Source: an uncultured Clostridia bacterium (GTDB lineage Bacteria > Bacillota > Clostridia > Christensenellales > CAG-138). From it: DNA of 14,287 nt. The translations under genes were made by a program, and so were the position numbers. The notes under the pieces are model-generated. The model was given only the letters and a program-made list of their open reading frames with translations, was not told where the DNA came from and did no database searches. Positions 6,150-13,178 of the stretch are shown in pieces. The stretch lies in assembly GCA_937915925.1 (NCBI GenBank), contig CALGGM010000086.1, positions 1 through 14,287 on the forward strand. Reading direction: 5' to 3'. Positions within the stretch are counted from its first letter, which is position 1; every line of letters starts with the position of its first letter.

Positions 6150-7082
6150 ATGTCTAACATTTATACTTCCGCAGATCAGCTGATCGGCAAGACCCCGCTG
6201 CTTGAGTTGACCCACATCGAAAAGAACGAAGGCCTTGAAGCGACCGTTCTTGCAAAGCTCGAATACTTCAATCCGGCAGGCTCCGTCAAGGACCGCATCG
6301 CGAAGGCGATGATCGACGACGCCGAGGCAAAGGGACTTTTGAAGGAAGGCTCCGTCATCATCGAGCCGACGTCCGGCAACACGGGCATCGGGCTTGCCTC
6401 GGTCGCCGCGGCAAGAGGGTATCGGATCATCATCGTCATGCCGGAGACCATGAGCGTGGAACGCCGTCAGCTCATGAAGGCGTACGGCGCGGAGCTCGTG
6501 CTGACGGAGGGCGCAAAGGGTATGAAGGGCGCGATCGCAAAGGCGGATGAGCTCGCAAAGGAAATCCCCAACGCCTTCATCCCCGGGCAGTTTGTCAATC
6601 CCGCAAACCCTGCCGCGCACAGGGACACGACCGGTCCGGAGATCTGGGCGGACACGGACGGCAAGGTGGACATCTTTGTCGCGGGCGTCGGAACCGGCGG
6701 AACGATCACCGGCGTAGGCGAATTCTTAAAGGCGCAGAATCCCAACGTGAAGGCGGTCGCCGTCGAGCCGGAGAGCTCGCCCGTGCTGTCCAAGGGGACC
6801 GCAGGCGCGCATAAGATCCAGGGCATCGGCGCAGGCTTCGTGCCGGACGTGCTGGACACCGCGATCTATGACGAGATCATCCCCGTTTCCAACGAGGACG
6901 CGTTCGCAACCGGCAAGCTCATCGGCCGCTCGGAAGGCGTTCTGGTGGGTATCTCGTCCGGCGCAGCGCTTTGGGCGGCGATCCAGCTTGCAAAGCGTCC
7001 GGAGAACAAGGGCAAGACGATCGTGGTCCTTCTGCCCGACACCGGAGACCGCTACCTCTCCACCCCGCTCTTTGCCGACTGA
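6150..7082 (+). CDS. cysK: Cysteine synthase (O-acetylserine sulfhydrylase)
   Basis: This PLP enzyme makes cysteine from O-acetylserine and sulfide in the cytoplasm. The 310-residue length is normal. Visible motifs are NPAGSVKDR (41-49) with Lys47 as the PLP lysine, the substrate loop PTSGNTG (73-79), the phosphate-binding GTGGT (181-185), GIGAGF (225-230), and the C-terminal LPDTGDRYLST. AGGAGG lies about 9 nt before the ATG. No serine acetyltransferase gene is adjacent. The gene is expressed behind a leader with a Cys-rich peptide and terminator, and is followed by its own strong terminator. Its closest neighbours are an Rrf2-type regulator and sulfur-mobilising enzymes, which suggests a shared sulfur regulon. 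Confidence 0.96.
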   Translation: MSNIYTSADQLIGKTPLLELTHIEKNEGLEATVLAKLEYFNPAGSVKDRIAKAMIDDAEAKGLLKEGSVIIEPTSGNTGIGLASVAAARGYRIIIVMPETMSVERRQLMKAYGAELVLTEGAKGMKGAIAKADELAKEIPNAFIPGQFVNPANPAAHRDTTGPEIWADTDGKVDIFVAGVGTGGTITGVGEFLKAQNPNVKAVAVEPESSPVLSKGTAGAHKIQGIGAGFVPDVLDTAIYDEIIPVSNEDAFATGKLIGRSEGVLVGISSGAALWAAIQLAKRPENKGKTIVVLLPDTGDRYLSTPLFAD

Positions 7083-7105
7083 TTCAATCCACCTTCTCAT
7101 AAGAT

Positions 7106-7147
7106 AAGACAATACCGCAGAGGCCCGTGCTTCTGCGGTATTGTTTT
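7106..7147. terminator. Strong terminator after cysK
   Basis: A perfect 13-bp stem (7109-7121 with 7132-7144) with a 10-nt loop is followed by TTTTGC on the plus strand, and by CTTATCTT on the minus strand. It ends the cysK transcript and may also stop leftward transcription from the Rrf2 gene. Confidence 0.9.
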
Positions 7148-7162
7148 GCTTTCATTGGCATG

Positions 7163-7216
7163 ACAACCCTTCCGTCTCGCTTCGCGATCCACCTCCCCTT
7201 ACACAGGGGAGGCAAG
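7163..7216. repeat. Dispersed intergenic hairpin repeat (REP-like)
   Basis: CCTCCCC (7192-7198) pairs with GGGGAGG (7206-7212), next to a second small stem (TCGC/GCGA around 7177-7187) and an ACAACCCTTCCG flank. From memory this layout, read on the minus strand as GCCTCCCC..GGGGAGGTGGATCGCGAAGCGAGACGG in parts, belongs to a hairpin repeat scattered between genes of gut Clostridia. Only one copy is seen in this window, so copy number is not shown here. The rest of 7217-7298 holds no feature I can name. Confidence 0.5.
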
Positions 7217-7298
7217 ATTGATTGCGCTCGAAGGCGCTCCCACACACCGTGCGAAGGTGATGTATGAAAGCCTTCCGAATCAACAGCCTTTTTGCCGT

Positions 7299-7730
7299 TC
7301 AGATCACATAATCGAAATCGCCGTCGTCTTCCTTCGTGAGGTCGCGGATCGTGAACCCGCCGAGGTATTCTCTGACGACGTTGTTGAGCCCTCTCCACAG
7401 TGGCAGCGTCCGGCAGCTCCCGGCGCGCGCGCAGGGCTTGCTGTCCGCTTCCAGACACGCGACCGGCGCCAAGGACCCTTCCGTGATCTCCAGCACGGAA
7501 AGGACGTTTATCTCGTCCGGGCTTCGGCGCAGGCGGTACCCGCCGCCCTTGCCGCGAAGACCGTCCAGATAGCCCGCCGCAACGAGCGTCTTGACGATGC
7601 TTTCGAGATACTTTTCCGAAATCTCCTGATCGTCCGCAATCTCCTTGAGTGGTATGTAACGGCTGCTGTCCTGTTCTGCAAGAAAGACGAGAACGCGCAG
7701 CGCGTAGCGGCCCCGTGTCGAGATCATCAT
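7299..7730 (-). CDS. Rrf2/IscR-family transcriptional regulator
   Basis: This 143-residue regulator has an N-terminal winged helix starting MMISTRGRYALRVLVFLAE, a recognition region IPLKEIADDQEISEKYLESI (26-45) and the wing GLRGKGGGYRL (57-67), followed by a dimer helix. Cys92, Cys100 and Cys106 lie where IscR-type proteins bind an Fe-S cluster (IscR Cys92/98/104), though the spacing is C-x7-C-x5-C. CymR, the Firmicute cysteine regulator of the same family, lacks such a triad. The start at 7730 is preferred over an ATG at 7757, because GGGAGG lies 8 nt before 7730 while 7757 falls on the predicted transcription start. It is divergent from the desulfurase operon and adjacent to cysK, so control of Fe-S or cysteine supply is likely. 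Whether it senses a cluster or O-acetylserine/CysK cannot be told. Confidence 0.9.
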   Translation of the reverse strand: MMISTRGRYALRVLVFLAEQDSSRYIPLKEIADDQEISEKYLESIVKTLVAAGYLDGLRGKGGGYRLRRSPDEINVLSVLEITEGSLAPVACLEADSKPCARAGSCRTLPLWRGLNNVVREYLGGFTIRDLTKEDDGDFDYVI

Positions 7731-7758
7731 GGTCGGTTCCTCCCGATGTACAATCAAT

Positions 7759-7792
7759 AACCTATTATACCATATCGTTGGTAGGTTTTCAA
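7759..7792 (-). promoter_or_regulatory. Rrf2 gene promoter with overlapping inverted repeat
   Basis: On the minus strand, -35 TTGAAA (7787-7792), a 17-bp spacer and -10 TATAAT (7764-7769). The inverted repeat AACCTA (7759-7764) / TAGGTT (7782-7787) brackets the promoter, with one arm on the -10 and the other on the -35. The arms match those at 7909-7927 in front of the divergent operon, so autorepression is plausible. Confidence 0.7.
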
Positions 7793-7867
7793 GCGACGAT
7801 CTTTCGTATCGGCATGCCGTGTTCCGGTTTCAACGGGCGAAATGTGACAGAAAAATCCGATTCGGCA

Positions 7868-7896
7868 TTGCAATTTTGTGAAAATCGAGATACAAT
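7868..7896 (+). promoter_or_regulatory. Promoter of the desulfurase-ttcA-tcdA operon
   Basis: TTGCAA (7868-7873), a 17-bp spacer and TACAAT (7891-7896) predict a start near 7903, about 40 nt before the GTG start codon. The palindrome 7909-7927 falls just downstream. Confidence 0.7.
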
Positions 7897-7908
7897 GGAC
7901 GGTGATAA

Positions 7909-7927
7909 ACCTATGGATCGAATAGGT
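7909..7927. promoter_or_regulatory. Perfect palindrome, candidate Rrf2 operator
   Basis: ACCTAT (7909-7914) and ATAGGT (7922-7927) are exact inverted repeats with a 7-bp spacer, placed just after the operon start site, where a bound repressor would block transcription. The same arms occur over the divergent Rrf2 promoter, and related CCTAT/ATAGG elements flank the cysK promoter. Confidence 0.5.
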
Positions 7928-7943
7928 AATTGAGGACAGGCAA

Positions 7944-9062
7944 GTGATTTATCTGGATTATACGGCGCATATGCCGCCTGCGGAGGAGGCGCTTTCGGCG
8001 TTCGCCTCGGCGGAGCGCGCCTGCGTCGGCAATGCGAATGCGCATCATGCCGCGGGAGCGGAAGCGCGGCAGCGGATGGACGGCGCGCGGCAAAGCGTCG
8101 CGTCGCTGCTTGGGGTTTCGGAGCAGGAGATCATCTTCACCTCCGGCGCAAGCGAGAGCAACAACACCGCCATACAGGGCGTTGTATACGCCGCCCGGCA
8201 CTTCGGGCGGCATATCGTCACCACGCCGTTGGAGCATCCGTCGGTGAGCGGCTGCCTGACCGCGCTGCAGGAGCGCGGCTATGAGATCGACGTTCTTCCC
8301 ATCGGGCGGGACGGCAGGATCGACCCGGACGATCTGTCGCGCGCCATGCGGCAGGATACCGTGCTGGTCACGCTTTGCGCGGTGGACAGCGAGCTCGGCG
8401 CCGTACAGCCGATCGGGGAAGCGGCGCAGATCGTTCGGCAGTTTCCGCATTGCCGCCTTCATGTGGACATGACGCAGGCGATCGGAAAGCTTCCGGTCGA
8501 CCTGTCCCTTGCCGATACGGCGGCGTTTTCCGCGCATAAGTTCGGCGGCGTCACCGGCAGCGGCGTGCTGTACAAAAAGCGGGAGGCGGAAATGGAACCG
8601 CTGATCCACGGCGGCGTGAGCACCTCCGTTTATCGAAGCGGCACACCGGCGGTCGGGCTCGCGGCGTCCCTGTCCGCCGCTTTGGAACGCGCGCTGCGCG
8701 ACATGGAGAAGAACAGCGCACACGTCAGCCGTCTGAACGCCATGCTGCGCGAAGCGCTTTCAAAGCGCGGCGTCCGCATCCACAGTCCCGAGAACGCCGT
8801 ACCGCATATTCTGAACATCGGCGCGGACGGGATCAAGGGCGCAGACATGCGGGACGCGCTGAACGCCCACGGCGTATGCGTTTCGGTGAAGTCCGCCTGC
8901 TCGGTCGAAAACACGCCGTCCCGCGCGGTATATGCCGTCACAAAGAATCGCCGTCTTGCCTTGGAAGCGTTTCGCCTGAGCCTGAGCCATCTGACGACGG
9001 AGGAAGAGATCATACAATTTTTGGACATCTTTGACCGTGTCCGCAAGGAGCTGAACCGATGA
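7944..9062 (+). CDS. Cysteine desulfurase (NifS/IscS-like)
   Basis: This PLP enzyme takes sulfur from cysteine as a persulfide, leaving alanine. In its 372 residues, IYLDYTAHMPP (2-12), His97 in the EHPS motif, Asp175, the PLP lysine Lys199 in SAHKFGG, RSGT (231-234) and the catalytic Cys319 in VKSACS are visible. Two usual signatures are altered: the family DYSATTP reads DYTAHMPP, and GGGHERGMRSGT reads GGVSTSVYRSGT, so it is a divergent member. The GTG start fits GAGG 8 nt upstream. No iscU-type scaffold is adjacent. The stop codon overlaps the next ATG (ATGA), so it is translationally coupled to the TtcA-like gene and probably feeds sulfur to tRNA thiolation rather than, or as well as, Fe-S assembly. 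Confidence 0.92.
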   Translation: MIYLDYTAHMPPAEEALSAFASAERACVGNANAHHAAGAEARQRMDGARQSVASLLGVSEQEIIFTSGASESNNTAIQGVVYAARHFGRHIVTTPLEHPSVSGCLTALQERGYEIDVLPIGRDGRIDPDDLSRAMRQDTVLVTLCAVDSELGAVQPIGEAAQIVRQFPHCRLHVDMTQAIGKLPVDLSLADTAAFSAHKFGGVTGSGVLYKKREAEMEPLIHGGVSTSVYRSGTPAVGLAASLSAALERALRDMEKNSAHVSRLNAMLREALSKRGVRIHSPENAVPHILNIGADGIKGADMRDALNAHGVCVSVKSACSVENTPSRAVYAVTKNRRLALEAFRLSLSHLTTEEEIIQFLDIFDRVRKELNR

Positions 9063-9919
9063 GCAGAAACCTGACGCCCGTACAGAAAATCGAGCAGAGC
9101 ATTACGCGCCGCTATCACGAAAAGCTGTGGAGCCCCTTTTGCAAGGCGATCAAGCGCTACGAGCTGATCCGTCCCGGCGATAAGATCGCCGTATGCATTT
9201 CCGGCGGCAAGGACAGCATGCTCATGGCAAAGATGGTGCAGCTGCTGCACCGGCACACCGAGATCCCGTTCGACGTGGAATACCTGATCATGGATCCGGG
9301 CTATAACGAGATCAACCGCCGCAAGGTGGAAAGCAACGCGCAGTTTCTGGAGATCCCCTATACGCTGTTCGAAAGCGACATCTTTGAAATCGCCAACGGA
9401 CAGGACAAAAACCCGTGCTTTCTGTGCGCCAAGATGCGGCGCGGATGTCTGTACAGCAAGGCGCGGGAGCTGGGCTGCAACAAGATCGCGCTGGGACATC
9501 ATTTCGACGATGTGATCGGGACCACGCTTTTGGGCATGTTCTACGGCGGACAGCTGCAGGCGATGCTTCCGAAGCTCAAGGCGAAGAACTTCCCGGGCAT
9601 GGAGCTGATCCGACCGCTGTACCTTGTGCACGAGGAGGATATCGTCGCGTGGAAAAACGCGAACGAGCTGTCCTTTATCCAGTGCGCCTGCCGCTTTACG
9701 GAAAACTGCACCCTGTGCGACAACGGGCAGGGCGGCAGCAAGCGACAGGAGATCAAGCAGCTTTTAAAGCAGTTAAAGCGGGACAACCCCAACATTGAAC
9801 GCAACATCTTTGCGAGCATCCATACGCTGCAGCTGGACACGATGGTCGGCTGGAAATCCAAGGGCGTGGAGCACTCCTTTTTAGAGCATTACGACGGGGA
9901 GGACGGCGCATCATGCTGA
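9059..9919 (+). CDS. TtcA-family PP-loop tRNA thiolation protein
   Basis: This 286-residue protein is of the TtcA/TilS ATP-pyrophosphatase group. TtcA activates C32 of certain tRNAs with ATP and inserts sulfur using a 4Fe-4S cluster. Visible are the PP-loop SGGKDS (48-53), CFLC with Cys120 and Cys123, GHHFDD (146-151), and a Cys-rich stretch with Cys209, Cys211, Cys217 and Cys220, of which one would complete the three-Cys cluster site. It starts inside the desulfurase stop (4-bp overlap) and its end overlaps tcdA by 7 bp, so the three are a tight operon. A desulfurase directly upstream fits the need for a sulfur donor. Many Firmicute TtcA-like proteins have no proven substrate, so s2C32 is family knowledge and not certain here. 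Confidence 0.9.
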   Translation: MSRNLTPVQKIEQSITRRYHEKLWSPFCKAIKRYELIRPGDKIAVCISGGKDSMLMAKMVQLLHRHTEIPFDVEYLIMDPGYNEINRRKVESNAQFLEIPYTLFESDIFEIANGQDKNPCFLCAKMRRGCLYSKARELGCNKIALGHHFDDVIGTTLLGMFYGGQLQAMLPKLKAKNFPGMELIRPLYLVHEEDIVAWKNANELSFIQCACRFTENCTLCDNGQGGSKRQEIKQLLKQLKRDNPNIERNIFASIHTLQLDTMVGWKSKGVEHSFLEHYDGEDGASC

Positions 9920-10671
9920 ATCAGTTTTCGAGAACCCGGCTTTTATTCGGACCGGAAGCGATGGAGAAGCTGCAGCACTGCCGCGTGGCGGTGTTCGGGA
10001 TCGGCGGCGTCGGCGGCTATGCCGTGGAGGCGCTTGCGCGAAGCGGCGTCGGCGCGCTGGATCTGATCGACGACGATCGGGTATGCCTGACCAATGTGAA
10101 CCGTCAGCTTCATGCGACCCGAAAGACCGTCGGACAGTACAAGGTCGATGTGGCAAAGGCGCGCGTGGAGGAAATCAATCCCGACTGCGCGGTGAAAACC
10201 TACAAAACCTTTTACATGCCGGACACGCTGGATCAGTTCGACTTTTCGGAATACGACTACGTGATCGACGCCATCGATACGGTCACGGGCAAGCTCACCC
10301 TTGTGGAAGCGGCAAGAGCCGCCGGTACGCCGATCATCTGCTCGATGGGCGCCGGGAACAAGACCGATCCCACCGCGTTTCGCGTGGCGGATATCTACGA
10401 AACCTCCGTCTGCCCTCTGGCGCGCGTCATGCGAAGGGAGTGCCGCAAAAGAGGCATTCAAAGCCTCAAGGTCGTCTATTCCACCGAACCGCCCATCCGT
10501 CCCTTGGAGGACCCCGCGATCAGCTGCAGGCAGCATTGCATCTGTCCCCCGGGCACGCGCAAATGCACCGTGCGGCGGGATATTCCCGGCTCCACGGCGT
10601 TCGTCCCCTCCGTCGCCGGTCTCATCGCGGCAGGCGAGGTCGTGAAGGATCTGATCGGTCTTCGCCAATAG
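9913..10671 (+). CDS. tcdA: TcdA-like E1 enzyme (tRNA t6A dehydratase family)
   Basis: This 252-residue ThiF/MoeB/E1-fold enzyme has the nucleotide-binding GIGGVGG (29-35), DLIDDDRVCLTNVNRQ (50-65), DAIDT (119-123), and a C-terminal CICPPG...C cluster (Cys209, Cys211, Cys218) before IPGSTAFVPSVAG. TcdA (CsdL) in E. coli uses ATP to cyclise t6A37 of ANN-decoding tRNAs to ct6A and works with the CsdA-CsdE sulfur-transfer pair. Its position after a cysteine desulfurase mirrors that partnership, although no CsdE/SufE gene is present. GGGGAGGA lies 9 nt before the ATG. The Cys-rich C-terminal loop may bind metal. It is the last gene of the operon and converges with tetR after 33 bp. Confidence 0.88.
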   Translation: MLNQFSRTRLLFGPEAMEKLQHCRVAVFGIGGVGGYAVEALARSGVGALDLIDDDRVCLTNVNRQLHATRKTVGQYKVDVAKARVEEINPDCAVKTYKTFYMPDTLDQFDFSEYDYVIDAIDTVTGKLTLVEAARAAGTPIICSMGAGNKTDPTAFRVADIYETSVCPLARVMRRECRKRGIQSLKVVYSTEPPIRPLEDPAISCRQHCICPPGTRKCTVRRDIPGSTAFVPSVAGLIAAGEVVKDLIGLRQ

Positions 10672-10682
10672 CCGCTGGCTTT

Positions 10683-10698
10683 ACGGATATCGATCCGT
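10683..10698. terminator. Weak hairpin between tcdA and tetR
   Basis: ACGGAT and ATCCGT pair around a 4-nt loop in the 33-bp convergent gap. There is no T tract on either side, so it is at best a weak bidirectional terminator. No better candidate lies between these genes. Confidence 0.25.
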
Positions 10699-10704
10699 GA
10701 TGCG

Positions 10705-11271
10705 TCAGCGAAACTCGCGGATGGCAAGATGGCAGTAGTGACCGAGAAGGTCGAGCCGGTGCGCAAATTCGGAGACGGGAAGGCTGCCGCTGTCCGCAAG
10801 CCAGTTGAGGATCAGGTTCATCGCGCCCGGAAAGACGAACTCATAGATGAATTCAAGATCGGCCTTCCGATAGCGCGGAAACTCCTTTTGCCATTCTCGA
10901 AGCACGCCGTCTCGCACCAGCGCCTTGATGCGCTCGGTAAACTGCGGCGCGCCGTTGTGCCCGAACAGGATGAGGCTCAGCTCCCGGTTGGACATGACCG
11001 CCTCGAACAGCTTCGCAAGCTGATCGGGGTTGTCATCCTCCAGATAATGCGTCATAAACGACATCTTCTCGCGGACGAAATCCTCCTCGATCTCCTTCAA
11101 AACGTCGTTCGGCTCGTAGTAGTGGAGATAGAACGTGCCGCGGTTCAGCTGTGCCGCTTCGCACAGCTCCTTGATCGTGACCTTCGCGATCGGCTTGGTT
11201 TTCAAAATTTCCAAAAGCGATTCCTTTAAGATCGCCTTCGTATAGCGCACGCGTGCGTCGGTGTTTGCCAT
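10705..11271 (-). CDS. TetR-family transcriptional regulator
   Basis: This 188-residue regulator has an N-terminal TetR helix-turn-helix: KTKPIAKVTIKELCEAAQLN with the signature RGTFYLHY (44-51). Its C-terminal ligand domain resembles those of DhaS/TetR_C subfamily proteins in Firmicutes (IYEFVFPGAMNLILNWL near the end). AAGGAG lies about 7 nt before the ATG. It is transcribed away from the GPH transporter and the GH2 glycosidase, and the 167-bp gap between them holds several palindromes over the transporter promoter. The likely role is sugar- or metabolite-responsive repression of the transporter-glycosidase operon and of itself. The ligand cannot be inferred. Confidence 0.9.
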   Translation of the reverse strand: MANTDARVRYTKAILKESLLEILKTKPIAKVTIKELCEAAQLNRGTFYLHYYEPNDVLKEIEEDFVREKMSFMTHYLEDDNPDQLAKLFEAVMSNRELSLILFGHNGAPQFTERIKALVRDGVLREWQKEFPRYRKADLEFIYEFVFPGAMNLILNWLADSGSLPVSEFAHRLDLLGHYCHLAIREFR

Positions 11272-11303
11272 AAAAACTCCTTCAAAAATGTTTTGAAATA
11301 ATC

Positions 11304-11377
11304 AACATTTCGAACGAAAATGTTCAGTAACTGACAAAGAAAAAGCATCTGCTTATTGAACATTGTGTTCAGTAACT
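11304..11377. promoter_or_regulatory. Cluster of candidate TetR operators
   Basis: Three inverted repeats are packed here: AACATTT (11304-11310)/AAATGTT (11318-11324); TCAGT-A-ACTGA (11324-11334); and TGAACA (11357-11362)/TGTTCA (11366-11371). The 12-mer TGTTCAGTAACT occurs twice (11321-11332 and 11366-11377), 45 bp apart. The right-hand site overlaps the transporter -35 and spacer, and the left-hand one lies before tetR. This arrangement fits repression of both divergent genes. Confidence 0.55.
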
Positions 11378-11385
11378 ATTATAAT
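11356..11385 (+). promoter_or_regulatory. Promoter of the GPH transporter operon
   Basis: TTGAAC (11356-11361), an 18-bp spacer and consensus TATAAT (11380-11385). A palindrome covers the -35 and the start of the spacer. The leader to the GTG start at 11439 is about 47 nt. Confidence 0.7.
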
Positions 11386-11438
11386 GTGTATGAAAGAAAA
11401 ATCAAGAGGATTTTTCAAAAACAAAGGAGGAGTTTCTT

Positions 11439-13130
11439 GTGGGTATTCTTGGGAAATCAAAGCTGTTTGCGTCCCCGAAATTTGATTCGTACGTCAAATC
11501 CGCAAACACGACCGGCGCGGAGAAATGGTTGGGGTACTTCTTCGGCCCGATGGGCGCGGCGATCCTGAACTTCACCATCATCAGCTACATCACGGTCTTC
11601 TATACGGACGTTCTGAACATGGCGGATCCGAAATCGCACAGCGCCTTATGGCTTGCGATCTTTGCCGCGTTCCCGATCGTTTCTAAGGTCATCGACGCGA
11701 TCACCAACATCGTCATGGGTCAGATCATCGAAAAGACACGCACGCGGCAGGGCAAGGCGCGTCCGTGGATCTTTATCGCCGCGCCGCTTCTGAGCATCGC
11801 ATGTATCCTGATGTTCTTGATTCCGGAAGAACAGAGCACGCTGCAGCTGGTGCTCGTTGTTCTCACCTATAACCTCTTCTTCTCGTTCGCATACACCGTC
11901 TACAACATGAGCCACACGCTGATGGTGCCGCTCTCCACGAGCAACGTCAAACAGCGCGATACGCTCAGCCTGTTCACCAACATGGGCGTCAACATGCTTC
12001 CGGGCGTTGTCGTGTCGCTGCTCTTCCCGGCGGTGCTGATGCCGGTGCTCGGCTACGATTACAAGAAATGGATGACCGCGATGATCATTATCGCCGCGAT
12101 CGCGCTGCCGTTCACGGTGCTCGAATACTTCTTCACCAAGGAGCGTGTCACCGAAGCGGCGACCTCCGCAGGCGAAGTCAAAAGCACTTCGTTCAAGGAG
12201 CAGCTGAAGGCGTGCTTCACGTCGCGTTCGTGGGTCCTGATGATTCTCTTTATGCTGGCGTTCCAGATCATGTCCAACATCATGACGATCTCGCTGCCGT
12301 ACTTCTGCAACTGGGTGCTCGGTACCTACAACGACGGCACGACGCAGATGTTCCTTTCCGCGGTCGGCAAAGCGCCTCTGGGCTTCGGCGTATTTCTGCT
12401 TTGGCCCTTGGTGCGGAAGTTCGGCAAGCGCAAGGTCATGATCATCGGCTTTTTGATCGCGGCGGCTGCGGAGGTTCTTTGCTGGATCTTCGCAAAGAAC
12501 ATGGGTCTGATGCTCGTCGGCTCGTTCGTTTACGCGATCGGCTTCCTCCCGAGTTATGTCTACAGCGCGCTGATGGCGGACACGCTGGATTACATCGAGT
12601 ATGAAAAGGGCATCCGCGCGGACGGTCTGACCGCTTCGATCTTCACGATCATCACGACGGTTTCCGTCGGTATCGGTCAGGGCATCTTCAACCTCGGTCT
12701 TTCCTCCACGGGCTATGAATCGCCGCGGCTGATCTCCGAGGGCGTCTACAATGTGCAGAACGCCGCAACGCAGAGCTTTATCACATTTGCGTACATCGGC
12801 ATCCCGCTGATCGCGCTCGTCGCAATGGCGATCATCATGGTCTTCCTCAAGGTCGAGGATAAGCTCCCGATGGTGCATGAAGCGCTCACCGCGCGCCGCA
12901 AGGCGGAAGCGGAAGCACGCGGCGAAGTCTATCTCTCGCAGGAAGAAAAGGCTGCGCTCGAACAGGAAGAAAACGACCGCATCGCAGAGGAAAACCGCGT
13001 CAAGGAGCTTAAAGAGCTCTGCGAAAAGAAGGGCTTGAACTTCGAGGACGAGGAAGCCAAGTATCAGGCAAAGCTCGCTGAGAAGAAAGCCAAGGAAGCG
13101 GCAAGAGCGGCTAAGAAGCAAAAGAAATAA
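11439..13130 (+). CDS. GPH-family glycoside:cation symporter (MFS)
   Basis: This is a 563-residue sugar:cation symporter of the GPH (MelB/XylP-like) branch of the major facilitator superfamily, in the cytoplasmic membrane. Typical are the first helices with GYFFGPMGA, the motif KVIDAITNIVMGQIIEKTRT (83-102), whose Asp86 aligns with the cation-site region of MelB, KARPWIF (106-112), and ADTLDYIEYEKGIRADG (about 380-396). About 12 membrane helices end near residue 470. The last 93 residues are unusual: a highly charged Glu/Lys/Ala coiled-coil tail ending KKAKEAARAAKKQKK. The GTG start is set by AGGAGG 8 nt upstream. It is followed by a GH2 glycosidase, so a beta-galactoside or related sugar is the likely substrate; exact specificity is unknown. 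Confidence 0.93.
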   Translation: MGILGKSKLFASPKFDSYVKSANTTGAEKWLGYFFGPMGAAILNFTIISYITVFYTDVLNMADPKSHSALWLAIFAAFPIVSKVIDAITNIVMGQIIEKTRTRQGKARPWIFIAAPLLSIACILMFLIPEEQSTLQLVLVVLTYNLFFSFAYTVYNMSHTLMVPLSTSNVKQRDTLSLFTNMGVNMLPGVVVSLLFPAVLMPVLGYDYKKWMTAMIIIAAIALPFTVLEYFFTKERVTEAATSAGEVKSTSFKEQLKACFTSRSWVLMILFMLAFQIMSNIMTISLPYFCNWVLGTYNDGTTQMFLSAVGKAPLGFGVFLLWPLVRKFGKRKVMIIGFLIAAAAEVLCWIFAKNMGLMLVGSFVYAIGFLPSYVYSALMADTLDYIEYEKGIRADGLTASIFTIITTVSVGIGQGIFNLGLSSTGYESPRLISEGVYNVQNAATQSFITFAYIGIPLIALVAMAIIMVFLKVEDKLPMVHEALTARRKAEAEARGEVYLSQEEKAALEQEENDRIAEENRVKELKELCEKKGLNFEDEEAKYQAKLAEKKAKEAARAAKKQKK

Positions 13131-13153
13131 GTCCCATACTCACCCCCTATTCG

Positions 13154-13178
13154 GAGGCGGCGGCTGAGCTGCCGCCTC
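13154..13178 (+). other. GC-rich hairpin between transporter and glycosidase genes
   Basis: GAGGCGGC (13154-13161) pairs with GCCGCCTC (13171-13178). There is no T tract, so it is more likely an mRNA-stabilising or partial-attenuation hairpin than a full terminator. It would let the two genes be expressed at different levels from one transcript. No promoter is seen in the 73-bp gap. Confidence 0.5.

Noticed and set aside
7731..7757. Nine-residue N-terminal extension of the Rrf2 regulator
   Set aside because: The ATG at 7757 coincides with the predicted transcription start and has no ribosome site, while 7730 has GGGAGG 8 nt before it and matches the family start.
11646..13121. 491-codon minus-strand open frame inside the transporter gene
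   Set aside because: It mirrors the whole GPH gene and its product is a run of Arg/Asp/His typical of an antisense frame in GC-rich coding DNA.
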